A program made the position numbers and the translations under genes. Under the pieces are notes generated by a model, which worked only from the letters and a program-made list of their open reading frames with translations, was not told the origin of the DNA and made no database searches. From Bacteroidales bacterium (GTDB lineage: Bacteria; Bacteroidota; Bacteroidia; Bacteroidales; UBA932), in contig JAFRXI010000025.1 in NCBI GenBank assembly GCA_017437755.1, positions 1-57,782 on the forward strand: a stretch of DNA of 57,782 nucleotides. The letters run 5' to 3'. This document shows positions 1 to 10,091 of the stretch, in pieces (the stretch's first letter is position 1; every line of letters begins with the position of its first letter).

Positions 1-1788
<1,788 letters not shown>

Positions 1789-1808
1789 TTAAGGTGTTGA
1801 TATTGAGT

Positions 1809-2696
1809 TTATTCTGATTTTCCTTCAATTACGATGGGAGCGTCCGGGCCGGCTATGCGGCGGACCAGCCCCTGGAGCACCGTCCCGGGCCCCAGTTCCA
1901 AAAAACGACCGGCACCGTCGGCAAGCATGTTCTCCACTGTCAGGGTCCACCTTACCGGGGACGTGAGCTGGGCGACGAGGTTCTTCCTGATGGTGTCGGG
2001 GTCTGTGGTGGGGAGGGCGGTCACATTCTGGTAGACCGCTGCGGAGGGTGACTTTATGGGGGTGTTTTGGATTGCCTTGGCAAGTTCTTCACGCGCCGGT
2101 TCCATGAGAGGGGAGTGGAAGGCTCCTCCGACTGAAAGCGGCAGGGCCCTCTTTGCACCGGCTTCCTTCATGCGTGCGCATGCCTCGGCAACCGCGTCTT
2201 TCTCTCCGGAAATGACCACCTGGCCGGGGCAGTTGTAATTTGCCGCCACCACGGTTCCGCCGCATAGTGCGCAGATTTCCTCGATCTTTTCCGACGGGAG
2301 GTTTATCACCGCGGCCATGGTGCCCGGAACCTTCACGCAGCATTCCTGCATCAGGCGGGCCCTGGTGGCTACGAGCCTGAGGCCGTCCTCGAAGGAGATG
2401 GCCCCTGCAGCCGCAAGCGCTGAGAACTCTCCAAGCGAATGCCCGGCCACCATGTCGGGGGCGGGAAGACCGTCGGCGGCTATTACGCTGTGAAGGAAAA
2501 TGGCCGGCTGGGTTACAGCCGTGGCCCTGAGGTCCTCGTCCGTTCCGTCGAACATTATGTCCGTTATGCGGAATCCGAGGATATCGTTTGCGGTTTCAAA
2601 TCTTTCTCGTGCCGAAGGACTGCTGTCGTACAGGTTTCTGGCCATTCCCGGGAACTGTGCTCCCTGACCGGGGAATATATATGCGGTTTTAGTCAT
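1809..2696 (-). CDS. fabD: Malonyl-CoA:ACP transacylase
   Basis: A 295-residue cytoplasmic protein that moves malonyl groups from CoA to acyl carrier protein for fatty acid synthesis. Visible family motifs are the oxyanion GQGAQ (10-14), the nucleophile elbow GHSLG with Ser87, the Arg in TRARL (near 112) and the catalytic His in GGAFHSPLM (near 200). The length is normal for FabD. The start is set by the motif spacing and by a promoter-like box just upstream (complement 2704-2711). It is followed at 23 nt by nifJ on the same strand, an unusual partner with no functional link that I can see. Confidence 0.95.
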   Translation of the reverse strand: MTKTAYIFPGQGAQFPGMARNLYDSSPSARERFETANDILGFRITDIMFDGTDEDLRATAVTQPAIFLHSVIAADGLPAPDMVAGHSLGEFSALAAAGAISFEDGLRLVATRARLMQECCVKVPGTMAAVINLPSEKIEEICALCGGTVVAANYNCPGQVVISGEKDAVAEACARMKEAGAKRALPLSVGGAFHSPLMEPAREELAKAIQNTPIKSPSAAVYQNVTALPTTDPDTIRKNLVAQLTSPVRWTLTVENMLADGAGRFLELGPGTVLQGLVRRIAGPDAPIVIEGKSE

Positions 2697-2703
2697 ATTC
2701 GTA

Positions 2704-2711
2704 CAAATATA
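2704..2711 (-). promoter_or_regulatory. Promoter -7 box of fabD
   Basis: On the minus strand the octamer TATATTTG matches the Bacteroidetes sigma-ABfr -7 consensus TAnnTTTG. It ends 8 nt before the fabD start, so the leader would be only a few bases long. Confidence 0.5.
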
Positions 2712-2801
2712 TATATTATTTCGCGATTCCGGAACAATAAGGTAATAATTCTTTTCTTTTTGGATAATTGCCGGAAAATGCCTAATTTCGCAGTCCGGAT
2801 T

Positions 2802-2873
2802 GCCCCTGTAGTTTAAAGGATAGAATTTCAGATTCCGGTTCTGACGGTCCCGGTTCGATTCCGAGCGGGGGTA
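2802..2873 (+). tRNA. tRNA-Arg (anticodon CCG)
   Basis: A full cloverleaf can be drawn. The acceptor stem is GCCCCTG (2802-2808) with CGGGGGT (2866-2872, one G-T pair) and discriminator A2873. The anticodon stem is TCAGA/TCTGA around the loop TTCCGGT, which places CCG at positions 34-36. The T arm is CCCGG-TTCGATT-CCGAG with one mismatch. CCG reads the arginine codon CGG. No CCA is encoded. The last bases of the tRNA are also the start of the left arm of the palindromic element that follows. Confidence 0.93.
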
Positions 2874-3087
2874 CGAAAAAAGACAGCGATCAGCTGTCTT
2901 TTTTCGTACCCTGTTTCATACTGGGGGCCGATTCCCCCAGACCCCCTGGGTCGGCCAAAGGCCTCCGAATCCTAAGGATCAGCTGTCTTTTTTCGTACCC
3001 TGTTTCATACTGGGGGCCGGCTCCCCCAGACCCCCTGGGTCGGCCAAAGGCCTCCGAATCCTAAGGAACAGCTGTCTTTTTTCGTAC
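2871..3087. repeat. Palindromic structured element E with 89-bp tandem repeats, behind tRNA-Arg
   Basis: A 17-bp left arm (2871-2887, starting GTACGAAAAAAG) is followed by its exact reverse complement three times (2893-2909, 2982-2998, 3071-3087), spaced 89 bp apart. Between right arms lies a core with three hairpins: CTGGGGG/CCCCCAG, GGCC-AAA-GGCC and ATCCTAAGGAT. The first arm pair encloses only five bases and could act as a two-way terminator for the tRNA, since it has A and T runs. The layout (site-specific outer stem plus hairpins with a GGCC-loop-GGCC) matches the elements at 7.7, 17.5, 25.8 and 39.7 kb. The two full copies differ by only a few bases, so the duplication looks recent. 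Confidence 0.85.
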
Positions 3088-3113
3088 CCTGTCTTCGACA
3101 TGCCGGGGGAGGC

Positions 3114-5135
3114 TTAAAGATTATTGTTGCGCACCGCTTCCACCGAAAGGCCCCTGAGCCAGGCGGCGAGTTCGGGGTCCAGTCCGCAGTCGGCGGGCGA
3201 AGGCCCGAAGGAGGGATTGTCCGGGCAGCAGAGCGTCAGGTAATTGACGCAGGCTTTGATGTACGACATTGTCAGGGTCGGGTGGGCATGGTCGCTCTGG
3301 TAGAGGACCAGGTCGTCGCGCAGGGTACGGGCCTTCTCGGAGGCCTGTCCTATGGGCGAAACCTCGGTTCCGGCGGCCTGGGACATGATTTCCGCGGTCT
3401 TGTCCAGGGCTTCGTTCATGCCTTCCCAACCGCCTGCTCCCCAGAAGTCCTTCCCCGAATAGGGGAATCCTCTCTCAAGAATGATCCTGGCGCCCGGACT
3501 GTATGCCCTTATGGAATCGCAAAGGTCCACGCAGTCCTGGACCAGAGGGGCCCCTTCTTCCGGGAAAAGGGCCACCTGGACCATCGGCTTGGTATTGTTC
3601 TGGAGTATCGCCGCATCGTATCCTCCCTTTCGGACCAGTGCCATGGTCCTTGTCAGGGTCAGGTGCTGGGCGAAGGTCTGGCCCCCCTTGGTGCTCATCT
3701 CGATGTCCAGGAAACGGCCCTCTTTCCAGGCAATCTCCTTCATCAGTGCCGGGACGCAGTTGTAGTATGTATTGGAGTTGCCCAGGAACAGTACCTTCAT
3801 GCTGTCTTGCGGTGCCTTGTTCCCCAGAAGCAGCGCCTTGGCCCCGGTATAGGCCTTCCTGGTCAGAATGGCGCTGCTGACATTCGAGACGCTGTCGGGA
3901 TGGACCGGCAATAGCCTTATTTTCAGTTCGTTCCGTATGGTGTTACCCAGGCGGACGGTGGAGAGTTCGGTGGCCGGATGGCTCTGCCCGTACAGGACGT
4001 CGAATTCCTTTATCGGGACCCATTCCCCGCCGTCGGAATACTCGGCCCGGTAGTGCTCCCAGTCTCCCTTCCTGGCGCTCATGCTCCAGTCGAACTCCAC
4101 GAAAGTCCCCCTGGGAATCTTCCGGGCGGGGAAGTGGAACACCCAGGCGCTGTCCGCCCCCTGGTCTTCAAGTGCCGCGTAGGCGGCGGACCCGTTGGTG
4201 GCCTTTGACGGGAATTCTCCCTTGGGGACTATCCATTCCGCGGGGAACACGTCGGGGAAAACCGTCCGGAAAACATACAGCTCATGGATTTCGCTGTCGT
4301 ATCCGGGGTAGAAGCCCCGGGGCATTCCAAGGACGATGCGGGCGCCTCGGTTGGAGAGAACTACCAGTTCCCCTGTAAGGGGATTGATCGTAAGTCCTTC
4401 TATTTCACCTGCTTTGGTAAATGACGACATCTCCATGAACATCTCCGTGGCCGCCTCCTTTGCAAGGGATCTGCCTTTAAAGGGATTGCAGGCATACAGG
4501 TGGTCCGGCTTGTCGGCGTCGGCGTCTCCGTCGTCGCTGGAGATGAGGATCTTCCCGTCGTCAAGGCAGAAGATGCCCTGCTGGAGTGCCGGAGCAGGAT
4601 TCAGGGCCACCTTCCCCACATACTCTCCGGAATCCTTACGGTAGCAGTAAAGGCATGTGCCGTCCACCCAGTCGGCCATCCAGACGAGCCCTCGTCCGCG
4701 GTCCACCGCAAGGCCGCAGCATTCCTTCTGTCCCGATTCCGGCTCCCATGGGAGCGACCGCTTGTATTCAAGGGTGGCGGCATCGTAAACGGCTGTCTGT
4801 ATGTTCTTTCCCACTCCGTCCATGAAGTATTCGCACCCGGCGTAGATTTCGCCGTCCAATACGTCTATGTCGCCGATATGGTTGGGCCTTGGATCTCCGG
4901 CGGTTATGTCTGCAAAGGGATCGGTGTTCTCCAGCAGGAGGGTTCCGTCCAGTTTGTACTTGTACAGCGCCGTGGAGCCCGACACGTAGTAGTAACGTCC
5001 GTCGCAGGCCACTCCCTGGCGGCCTTGGACCTGGATGACCCTGACAAGTTCCGGTACTTGGGACTGTTTTGGGGCGCATCCGCCCAGAATGCCCATGACG
5101 ATCATGACCATGGGCGTTAGTTTCAGTGTTTTCAT
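3114..5135 (-). CDS. Lipoprotein with propeller-like N-terminal half and SGNH-hydrolase C-terminal domain
   Basis: About 673 residues from the second Met (5135), which gives a clean lipoprotein signal MKTLKLTPMVMIVMGILGGC; a Met five codons earlier (5150) is less likely. The N-terminal ~270 residues have repeating strands with YYYVSGS, DGEIYAG and DGKILISSDDG turns, as in beta-propeller or surface-binding domains. The C-terminal ~230 residues start with KVLFLGNSNTYYN, a variant block I of SGNH/GDSL hydrolases (close to DUF4886), and end with SDHAHPT, which supplies the catalytic Asp-x-x-His. Probably an outer-membrane esterase or deacylase acting on glycans; the substrate is unknown. It stands alone and is divergent from lysC. 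Confidence 0.72.
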   Translation of the reverse strand: MKTLKLTPMVMIVMGILGGCAPKQSQVPELVRVIQVQGRQGVACDGRYYYVSGSTALYKYKLDGTLLLENTDPFADITAGDPRPNHIGDIDVLDGEIYAGCEYFMDGVGKNIQTAVYDAATLEYKRSLPWEPESGQKECCGLAVDRGRGLVWMADWVDGTCLYCYRKDSGEYVGKVALNPAPALQQGIFCLDDGKILISSDDGDADADKPDHLYACNPFKGRSLAKEAATEMFMEMSSFTKAGEIEGLTINPLTGELVVLSNRGARIVLGMPRGFYPGYDSEIHELYVFRTVFPDVFPAEWIVPKGEFPSKATNGSAAYAALEDQGADSAWVFHFPARKIPRGTFVEFDWSMSARKGDWEHYRAEYSDGGEWVPIKEFDVLYGQSHPATELSTVRLGNTIRNELKIRLLPVHPDSVSNVSSAILTRKAYTGAKALLLGNKAPQDSMKVLFLGNSNTYYNCVPALMKEIAWKEGRFLDIEMSTKGGQTFAQHLTLTRTMALVRKGGYDAAILQNNTKPMVQVALFPEEGAPLVQDCVDLCDSIRAYSPGARIILERGFPYSGKDFWGAGGWEGMNEALDKTAEIMSQAAGTEVSPIGQASEKARTLRDDLVLYQSDHAHPTLTMSYIKACVNYLTLCCPDNPSFGPSPADCGLDPELAAWLRGLSVEAVRNNNL

Positions 5136-5167
5136 ACCGTAAAGATACATTTTTAAAAAATAAGAAT

Positions 5168-5175
5168 TACATTTG
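5168..5175 (+). promoter_or_regulatory. Promoter -7 box of lysC-lysA
   Basis: TACATTTG matches TAnnTTTG and ends 22 nt before the lysC start codon, which gives a leader of about 15 nt. This supports the start at 5198 rather than the longer open frame that begins at 5126. Confidence 0.65.
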
Positions 5176-5197
5176 TAAGGTTAGAAATTGCAACAAC

Positions 5198-6514
5198 ATG
5201 AAGGTACTCAAATTTGGAGGCACTTCTGTGGGAAGTGTCCAGCGTATCAAGGAAGTCGCCGGCCTGGTCAGCGGAGCCGGAAAGAACATCGTGGTGCTGT
5301 CGGCAATGTCCGGAACCACCAACGCGCTTGTGGAAATCGCCGGTTACTACAACAACCGGAATCCGGAAGGGGCAAGGGAGATGATCTCCCGCCTGGAAAG
5401 CCAGTACATGAGCCGAATCGCCGGCCTGTATGAAACCGCAGAGGCGGCAGAAAAGGCCACCGAATACGTCAGGGGCGTGTTTTCTACGATCTCTTCCTTC
5501 GGGAGGGATATCTTCACCCAGGCTTTGGAAAAGGTGATACTGGCCCAGGGGGAACTCATATCGTCTTTCCTCATGGCAACGTACATGGAGGAAAAGGGAA
5601 TTTCCGTCGCCCTGATGCCGGCACTGTCTTTCATGAGGATCGACCGTCAGGGAGAGCCGGACTTGGAATACCTCCGTGGAAAGATCAGGGAGGAGATGGC
5701 CTCCTGGCCGGATGCCTCGCTGTACATCACCCAGGGCTACATCTGCATGAATGCGTCCGACGAGGTCGACAATCTGGGCAGGGGAGGCTCCGACTATACC
5801 GCCTGCCTTATCGGAGCGGCGGTCCAGGCCGAAGAAATCCAGATATGGACCGACATCGACGGCATGCACGACAACGACCCGCGCTACGTGGAAGATACCT
5901 CGGCGGTGCGTCACCTGCATTTTGACGAGGCGGCCGAGCTGGCCTATTTCGGGGCAAAGATACTGCATCCCACGTGCATCCAGCCGGCACGGTTCGCAAA
6001 TGTGCCGGTGAGGATACTGAATACCATGGACCCTTCCGCCCCCGGCACCCTTATCGACAACGCCCTGGACCGCGGAAGCATCAAGGCTGTCGCCGCCAAG
6101 GACAGCATCGCCGCCATCAAGATAAAGTCGTCGAGGATGCTGCTGGCGCACGGTTTCCTGAGGAAAGTGTTCGAGATATTCGAGAGTTACTGCACTCCCA
6201 TCGACATGATATGCACCTCCGAGGTGGGCGTTTCCATGTCCATAGACGACACCCGCTACCTCAATGAGATAGTCCACGACCTGAAGAAATACGGCACCGT
6301 CAGCGTGGACCTGGACATGTGCATAATCTGCGTCGCAGGCGACATGGACTGGACCAACGTGGGCTTTGAATCCCGCGTCATGGAGGCCCTCAAGGGCATA
6401 CCCGTCCGCATGGTATCCTATGGCGGAAGCAACTACAACATCTCCATACTGGTCCGTCAGGAGGACAAGGCCCTGGCGCTCCGTGAACTAAGCCGCAAAC
6501 TCTTCCGGCAATGA
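5198..6514 (+). CDS. lysC: Aspartate kinase
   Basis: 438 residues. It phosphorylates aspartate as the first step to lysine, meso-diaminopimelate, threonine and methionine. It opens with MKVLKFGGTSVGS, the KFGGTS kinase signature (5-10), followed by VVLSAMSGTTN and the conserved LGRGGSDYTA segment. The C-terminal third carries the two ACT-type regulatory domains (SEVGVSMSIDD and the closing MVSYGGSNYN region). The length fits a monofunctional enzyme with no fused homoserine dehydrogenase. The start is chosen from the motif and the promoter at 5168. Its TGA overlaps the ATG of lysA, so the pair is translationally coupled and dedicated to lysine/DAP supply for peptidoglycan. Confidence 0.95.
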   Translation: MKVLKFGGTSVGSVQRIKEVAGLVSGAGKNIVVLSAMSGTTNALVEIAGYYNNRNPEGAREMISRLESQYMSRIAGLYETAEAAEKATEYVRGVFSTISSFGRDIFTQALEKVILAQGELISSFLMATYMEEKGISVALMPALSFMRIDRQGEPDLEYLRGKIREEMASWPDASLYITQGYICMNASDEVDNLGRGGSDYTACLIGAAVQAEEIQIWTDIDGMHDNDPRYVEDTSAVRHLHFDEAAELAYFGAKILHPTCIQPARFANVPVRILNTMDPSAPGTLIDNALDRGSIKAVAAKDSIAAIKIKSSRMLLAHGFLRKVFEIFESYCTPIDMICTSEVGVSMSIDDTRYLNEIVHDLKKYGTVSVDLDMCIICVAGDMDWTNVGFESRVMEALKGIPVRMVSYGGSNYNISILVRQEDKALALRELSRKLFRQ

Positions 6515-7653
6515 TGGCTCCTGTTCCCATAGACCGGGTCCGGGAAGTCCGGACCCCGGTCTATTGCTACGACACCTCCCTGCTGAAGGAAACCCTCGAG
6601 ACGGTGCGGTTCCATATTTCCGACCGGCCGTCGTGGAAGGTCCATTATGCCGTCAAGGCCAATTTCAATCCCGGGATACTCAAGTTGATAGCCTCGGCCG
6701 GACTCGGGGCCGACTGCGTGAGCGGCGGTGAGGTCAGGGCGGCTCTGGACGCGGGATTCGCTCCTTCCGACATAGTCTATGCCGGAGTGGGGAAGAGCGA
6801 CGAGGAGATACTCCTGGGGCTTGACGAGGGGATTTCGCGTTTCAACGTGGAGTCCGTTGCGGAACTCAAGGTAATCGACACCCTTGCCCGCAGCCGTGGA
6901 AAGGTGGCACCGGTCAGCCTCCGCGTCAATCCCGACATAGGCGCCCATACCCATGCCAACATCACCACCGGACTGGCCGAGAACAAGTTTGGAATCTACC
7001 ATGGAATCCTTCCCGACGTTGTGCGTATCGCGCTGTCGCTGAAGGGTATAGAGTTCAAGGGTCTGCATTTCCACATCGGCTCCCAGATACTCGACATGGC
7101 CGATTTCTCAACCTTGTGCAACCGTATCGCCGACATACTCGGGCGCCTGGATACCGAGGGGCTTCCGGTAAGCGACATCAACGTCGGCGGCGGCCTGGGG
7201 ATTGATTATTACAATCCAGACGACATTACCATGGCGAGTTTCGGAGCCTACTTCTCAACCTTCAAGAGGCATCTCCGGAGCGACCTTCCGGTCCATTTCG
7301 AGCTCGGCCGCAGCATCGTCGGCCCCTGCGGTTCGCTGGTATGCAAGGTGCTTTACGTCAAGGAGGGACTGACCAGGAAATTCGCCGTAGTGGACGCCGG
7401 CATGACGGAACTCATCCGCCCTGCCCTGTACGGGGCATACCACCATATCGACAACCTCACGTCGATGATGCCGGAGGAGAAATACGACGTCGTGGGCCCC
7501 ATCTGCGAGAGTTCCGACGTCTTTGGCAAGGCCAGGATGCTCAGATGCTGCCGCCGTGGCGATTACCTCGCCATCCGCAGCGCCGGGGCCTATGGCGAAT
7601 CCATGGCATCGTCCTATAACTGCCGCCCCCTTCCCGGTTCGATACTGTATTAG
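6511..7653 (+). CDS. lysA: Diaminopimelate decarboxylase
   Basis: 380 residues, a PLP enzyme of the alanine racemase fold that converts meso-DAP to lysine. Visible are the PLP lysine in HYAVKAN (Lys49), FHIGSQI, the phosphate-binding INVGGGLGIDY loop, and the ICESSDVFG motif with the active-site Cys that completes the second subunit's site. The start ATGATG overlaps the lysC stop; either Met could be used. The TAG stop lies inside the left arm of the inverted-repeat element at 7652, so the mRNA 3' end is folded into that stem. Confidence 0.95.
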   Translation: MMAPVPIDRVREVRTPVYCYDTSLLKETLETVRFHISDRPSWKVHYAVKANFNPGILKLIASAGLGADCVSGGEVRAALDAGFAPSDIVYAGVGKSDEEILLGLDEGISRFNVESVAELKVIDTLARSRGKVAPVSLRVNPDIGAHTHANITTGLAENKFGIYHGILPDVVRIALSLKGIEFKGLHFHIGSQILDMADFSTLCNRIADILGRLDTEGLPVSDINVGGGLGIDYYNPDDITMASFGAYFSTFKRHLRSDLPVHFELGRSIVGPCGSLVCKVLYVKEGLTRKFAVVDAGMTELIRPALYGAYHHIDNLTSMMPEEKYDVVGPICESSDVFGKARMLRCCRRGDYLAIRSAGAYGESMASSYNCRPLPGSILY

Positions 7654-7879
7654 TAATCACCTGCCTCTGTTTGAAGACCGTCTGCACCCACGCAGCGTAA
7701 GTGGGAGGGGCCCGGTGGGTGGTTTAACAACCGGTCCTCAGACCGGTCGGCGGTGCGGGTATTTTTGCACAAGCAAAATACGGGAGCAAGGAGCCGCAGG
7801 GGTTTGGGGCGGAGCCCCATCTTGAACTTCGAGGGATAGGCCGAAGGCCGTAGTCTGAAAACAGAGGCAGGTGATTACT
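7652..7879. repeat. Palindromic structured element A between convergent lysA and S9 peptidase
   Basis: Perfect 21-bp inverted arms at 7652-7672 and 7859-7879 (start AGTAATCACC) enclose about 186 bp. The core starts with a CTGCACCCACGCAG hairpin and GTGGGAGGG and ends with a GGCCGAAGGCC hairpin and GTAGTCTGA. It shares these with the reverse strand of the element at 25774. Three further hairpins sit in the middle (ACCGGTC-CTCA-GACCGGT, a GTATTTT/AAAATAC stem, GGGGC-GGA-GCCCC). Each arm contains the stop codon of its neighbouring gene: TAG of lysA on the left, TAA of the peptidase on the right. Probable roles are two-way termination or mRNA end protection; mobility is possible. Confidence 0.85.
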
Positions 7880-10091
7880 TAGTCCACTTATTTAACCAGT
7901 CGAAGTAGCTGCGGTGCCAGTAGAGGGCGTTCTGCGGCTGGAGGATCCAGTGGTTCTCGTCTGGGAAGACGATCAGTTTGGACGGGACTCCCATCATCTG
8001 GGCGGCGTTGAATGCGGCCATTCCCTCATCGTAGGGGACACGGAAATCGCTTCCTCCATGGATGCACAGGATAGGTGTGTGCCAGTTCTTTACGAGCGTA
8101 TGGGGCGAGTTGGCGTAGTGCCTGCGGGCCTCGGGCTTGACGCTCCAGGGCGAGCCGGCCTGCTGCATGCCGCCAAAGGTGATGCCGTCGCCGTCCGGAC
8201 CGGTCTTTCCGGGCTGGTAGGCGTACTCCACGGGGATGCCGCCGTTGTCCCAGTTGGGGAACCACATCTCCTCGGTGGTCATGTACATGTGCTCCTCGTT
8301 GAAGATCCCGGCATGGGCGATGAAGCAATCATAGGTGTCGCCGTGGATTCCGGCCAGGTAGTAGACGCTGTATCCGCCGTAGGAGGCTCCGCAGGCCGCC
8401 AGTTTCCCTACGTAGGGTTCGTCCTTTATTATCCTCGCGGCGGAGAGGTAGTCCTGCATGTTGAGGCCTATGTAGTCGCCGCTTATCTGCTCGCACCAAT
8501 CCTGCCCGAAGGCGGTGGTCCCGCGCCTGTTGGGAAGCACCACCACATAGCCCTGGGAGCACATCAGGCGGTAGTTCCAGCGATAGGACCAGCCCTGGCT
8601 GAGAGTTCCCTGGGGGCCTCCGAGGCATATTTCGATGGCGGGATAGACCTTTGTGGAATCAAAGTCCGGAGGAAGGAGCACCCATGTGAGCATGTCCTTT
8701 CCGTCAACGGTCCGGACCATCCTCTTCTGGGTTTCATGTCCCTTGAGGGCGCTGAGGATGCGGCCGTTCTCGTCGCCTATCTGCGATATGCCGCCGGGGC
8801 TCACCGCTACCATCTCGGTGGGAAAGTCCATGCTGCAGTAAGTGGTGAGCATGGTGCCGTCATCCATGAACCCGAACGGGGTGCCGAAGTCGAACCAGAG
8901 GTCGTCGGCGGTGAGCCTTTCAACCGGATACTCCCCGACCGGGCACGTGGGCGCGGTTTCGGGGACCGTTACCTTGAAAATGCCCTGGAGGCCTTCCGCA
9001 AGGCTGTTGAAGACCACTTTTTTCCCGTCAGGAGCCCAGGTGAAACCGTCGGCATTGTACTTGAATGCGGCGGTGAGGTTCTCTGGAGCGCTGCATGAAG
9101 GGACTCCGTCGGCAAAGGTGACCCTGGACAGGAGGATGTCCACCTTGTCGGCCTCGTAACCGTCGCGCTCCATGCTGAGCCATGCCAGGCGGGTACCGTC
9201 GGGCGACCATGACGGGGCCGTGTCGTATCCCTTGCGGCCGGTAACCTGGAAGGTGTTCCCGGTTTCGGTGTCGAAGATGTAGATCTCTGTATTGGTGGAG
9301 AATGCGTATTCCTTGCCCGTGAGTTTCTTGCAGGAATAGGCGACGTACCTTCCGTCCGGGCTCCATGAGAGTTCTCCGATGCCGCCGAACGGGCTGTTGG
9401 GCAGCTGGAACAGGACATCGGGGCCTCCGAGTATGTCGGTGGACGTGGCCGGGGTCACCACGGCGTCAAGCGGTGCGATGAAGGTGTGGTTTATGTCGGT
9501 GACCCAGTGGTCCCAGTGCCTGTACATGAGGTCCTCGGTGGCGTAGGCCCGGGCTTTGTCAAGGGCGGGGTCAGAGTCGGAGGGTACCTCCACGTGGGAA
9601 TGCACGGAGCTCACGTACATTACCCGACTGCCGTCCGGGGAAAGTTCAAATTCGTCGATTCCCTTGGGTACATCGCTCAGTTTCAGTTTCTTCCCGAGTT
9701 TGTTCCCGTTGAATGAGGCCTTGTAAAGCTGCCCTCCCTGAAGGAAGAACACGGCCTTTCCGTCGGGACTCCACCTGGCGTTTGAGACGCTCCTCCCCTC
9801 GCGGGTGAGCTGGACCTTGCCGCTGCCGTCGGCGGCGCATGCGTAAATGTTCCGGCAGCTGCGGTTCTCCTCCAGGGAATTGTAACTCACCCCGTAAAGG
9901 ATGGTTTTCCCGTCAGGGGAGAGTTGGGGGTCGGAAAGGCGGCCGAGGGAAAGGAGCACCTCCGGCGAGAAGATTCCGTCCCGGACTTCGGGGTCGGACG
10001 GACCGATGTACTTGGGCTGTTGTTTCATCTCTTGATTGCAGGCTGCTGCCGCTATGGTTGCGGCGAGCATGACGAAGTGTTTGATTCTCAT
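7875..10091 (-). CDS. S9 family prolyl-oligopeptidase-type peptidase, lipoprotein
   Basis: 738 residues with lipobox at Cys18 (MRIKHFVMLAATIAAAAC), so it is anchored in the envelope facing the periplasm or surface. A WD40-like propeller with repeated LSPDG / WSPDG turns fills residues ~50-440. The alpha/beta-hydrolase domain follows, with nucleophile GASYGGYS (Ser near 569), Asp in GGSDFRVPYDEG (near 680) and His in DENHW (near 713). The layout is that of dipeptidyl-peptidase / acylaminoacyl-peptidase enzymes that trim oligopeptides. Its ATG overlaps the TGA of the upstream WYL regulator, so the two are coupled. The stop is in the right arm of element A. Confidence 0.92.
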   Translation of the reverse strand: MRIKHFVMLAATIAAAACNQEMKQQPKYIGPSDPEVRDGIFSPEVLLSLGRLSDPQLSPDGKTILYGVSYNSLEENRSCRNIYACAADGSGKVQLTREGRSVSNARWSPDGKAVFFLQGGQLYKASFNGNKLGKKLKLSDVPKGIDEFELSPDGSRVMYVSSVHSHVEVPSDSDPALDKARAYATEDLMYRHWDHWVTDINHTFIAPLDAVVTPATSTDILGGPDVLFQLPNSPFGGIGELSWSPDGRYVAYSCKKLTGKEYAFSTNTEIYIFDTETGNTFQVTGRKGYDTAPSWSPDGTRLAWLSMERDGYEADKVDILLSRVTFADGVPSCSAPENLTAAFKYNADGFTWAPDGKKVVFNSLAEGLQGIFKVTVPETAPTCPVGEYPVERLTADDLWFDFGTPFGFMDDGTMLTTYCSMDFPTEMVAVSPGGISQIGDENGRILSALKGHETQKRMVRTVDGKDMLTWVLLPPDFDSTKVYPAIEICLGGPQGTLSQGWSYRWNYRLMCSQGYVVVLPNRRGTTAFGQDWCEQISGDYIGLNMQDYLSAARIIKDEPYVGKLAACGASYGGYSVYYLAGIHGDTYDCFIAHAGIFNEEHMYMTTEEMWFPNWDNGGIPVEYAYQPGKTGPDGDGITFGGMQQAGSPWSVKPEARRHYANSPHTLVKNWHTPILCIHGGSDFRVPYDEGMAAFNAAQMMGVPSKLIVFPDENHWILQPQNALYWHRSYFDWLNKWTK

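Noticed and set aside
2891-3090. CRISPR array
   Set aside because: The repeated units are contiguous 89-bp copies without distinct spacers, and there are no cas genes.
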